A stretch of 13,753 bases of DNA from DAONFI01 sp035403485 (GTDB lineage: Bacteria > Planctomycetota > Phycisphaerae > SM23-33), in contig CAZIAZ010000057.1 of NCBI GenBank assembly GCA_964536835.1, positions 1 through 13,753 of the forward strand, given 5' to 3'. This document shows positions 13,699 through 13,753 of the stretch, in pieces (the stretch's first letter is position 1; every line of letters begins with the position of its first letter). The notes under the pieces were generated by a model that worked only from the letters and a program-made list of their open reading frames with translations, did no database searches and was not told the origin of the DNA. The position numbers and the translations under genes were made by a program.

Positions 13699-13753
13699 CT
13701 AGAGCATATTAAACTTGACTTTGCGCTTGTTGCTGTTTGCGGCGTCGGCTGGC
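13699..13753 (-). CDS. 3' end of a minus-strand gene running off the right edge
   Basis: On the minus strand one frame is open from the edge to a TAG at 13699-13701 and would encode an 18-residue tail, ...PADAANSNKRKVKFNML, rich in Lys, Asn and Ala. A strong minus-strand intrinsic terminator begins about 44 bp beyond this stop, as expected for a real gene end. A second frame, ending in a TAA (13709-13711) with a Gln/Arg-rich tail, cannot be excluded. No family can be named from so little. Confidence 0.4.
   Translation of the reverse strand, partial: PADAANSNKRKVKFNML

Noticed and set aside
1..13753. CRISPR arrays, tRNA or rRNA genes, riboswitches, phage or defence genes
   Set aside because: None seen by eye on either strand; no regularly spaced repeats or recognisable RNA motifs.

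Overview
This window looks like ordinary chromosome from a bacterium of the Planctomycetota (PVC group), probably near the Phycisphaerae/Sedimentisphaerales. That placement is an inference. It rests on a GH10-like protein with the N-terminal module I associate with planctomycetes, a TruD with a GLKDxRAVTTQ-type motif, a full-length PgpH-type 7TM-HD protein, two genes without a Shine-Dalgarno, and mid-range GC with short intergenic gaps. There is no CRISPR array, tRNA, rRNA or intact transposase.

Layout. (1) 159-1786, + strand: a tight three-gene run of a YjbQ/UPF0047 protein, an unrecognised 131-residue protein, and a CDP-alcohol phosphatidyltransferase with a complete motif. (2) 1798-4347, - strand, converging on block 1: a NagA-like deacetylase preceded by an AraM-type sn-glycerol-1-phosphate dehydrogenase. 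A 20-bp palindrome lies in the gap between them. (3) 4564-6454, + strand: a large GH10-like protein that has lost both catalytic glutamates, overlapped by a small membrane-anchored helix-hairpin-helix (ComEA-like) protein. (4) 6451-6614: a 164-bp element bounded by perfect 26-bp inverted repeats, between two convergent genes whose TAG stop codons both lie in its CTAG ends. (5) 6611-8326, - strand: a polytopic GT-C-like membrane protein. (6) 8497-13584, + strand: TruD, an amidohydrolase_2, a PgpH-type 7TM-HD phosphodiesterase and a STAS-domain protein. (7) At the right edge, a probable minus-strand gene end and its intrinsic terminator.

How the parts fit. Block 6 pairs a predicted cyclic-dinucleotide hydrolase with a STAS regulator, suggesting a signalling unit. 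Blocks 1 and 2 contain two enzymes of polar lipid head-group or backbone chemistry (a CDP-alcohol transferase and a G1P dehydrogenase) on opposite strands, and a link between them is only suggestive. NagA and G1P dehydrogenase may share control through the palindrome.

The most interesting signals are the inverted-repeat element that supplies both stop codons, the doubly inactivated GH10, the bacterial G1P dehydrogenase, two candidate leaderless promoters placed 7-8 nt before ATG codons, a STAS protein with Tyr at the usual phospho-Ser position, and a strong by-eye excess of the hexamer GCCGGC. I do not see one clearly new multi-gene system.
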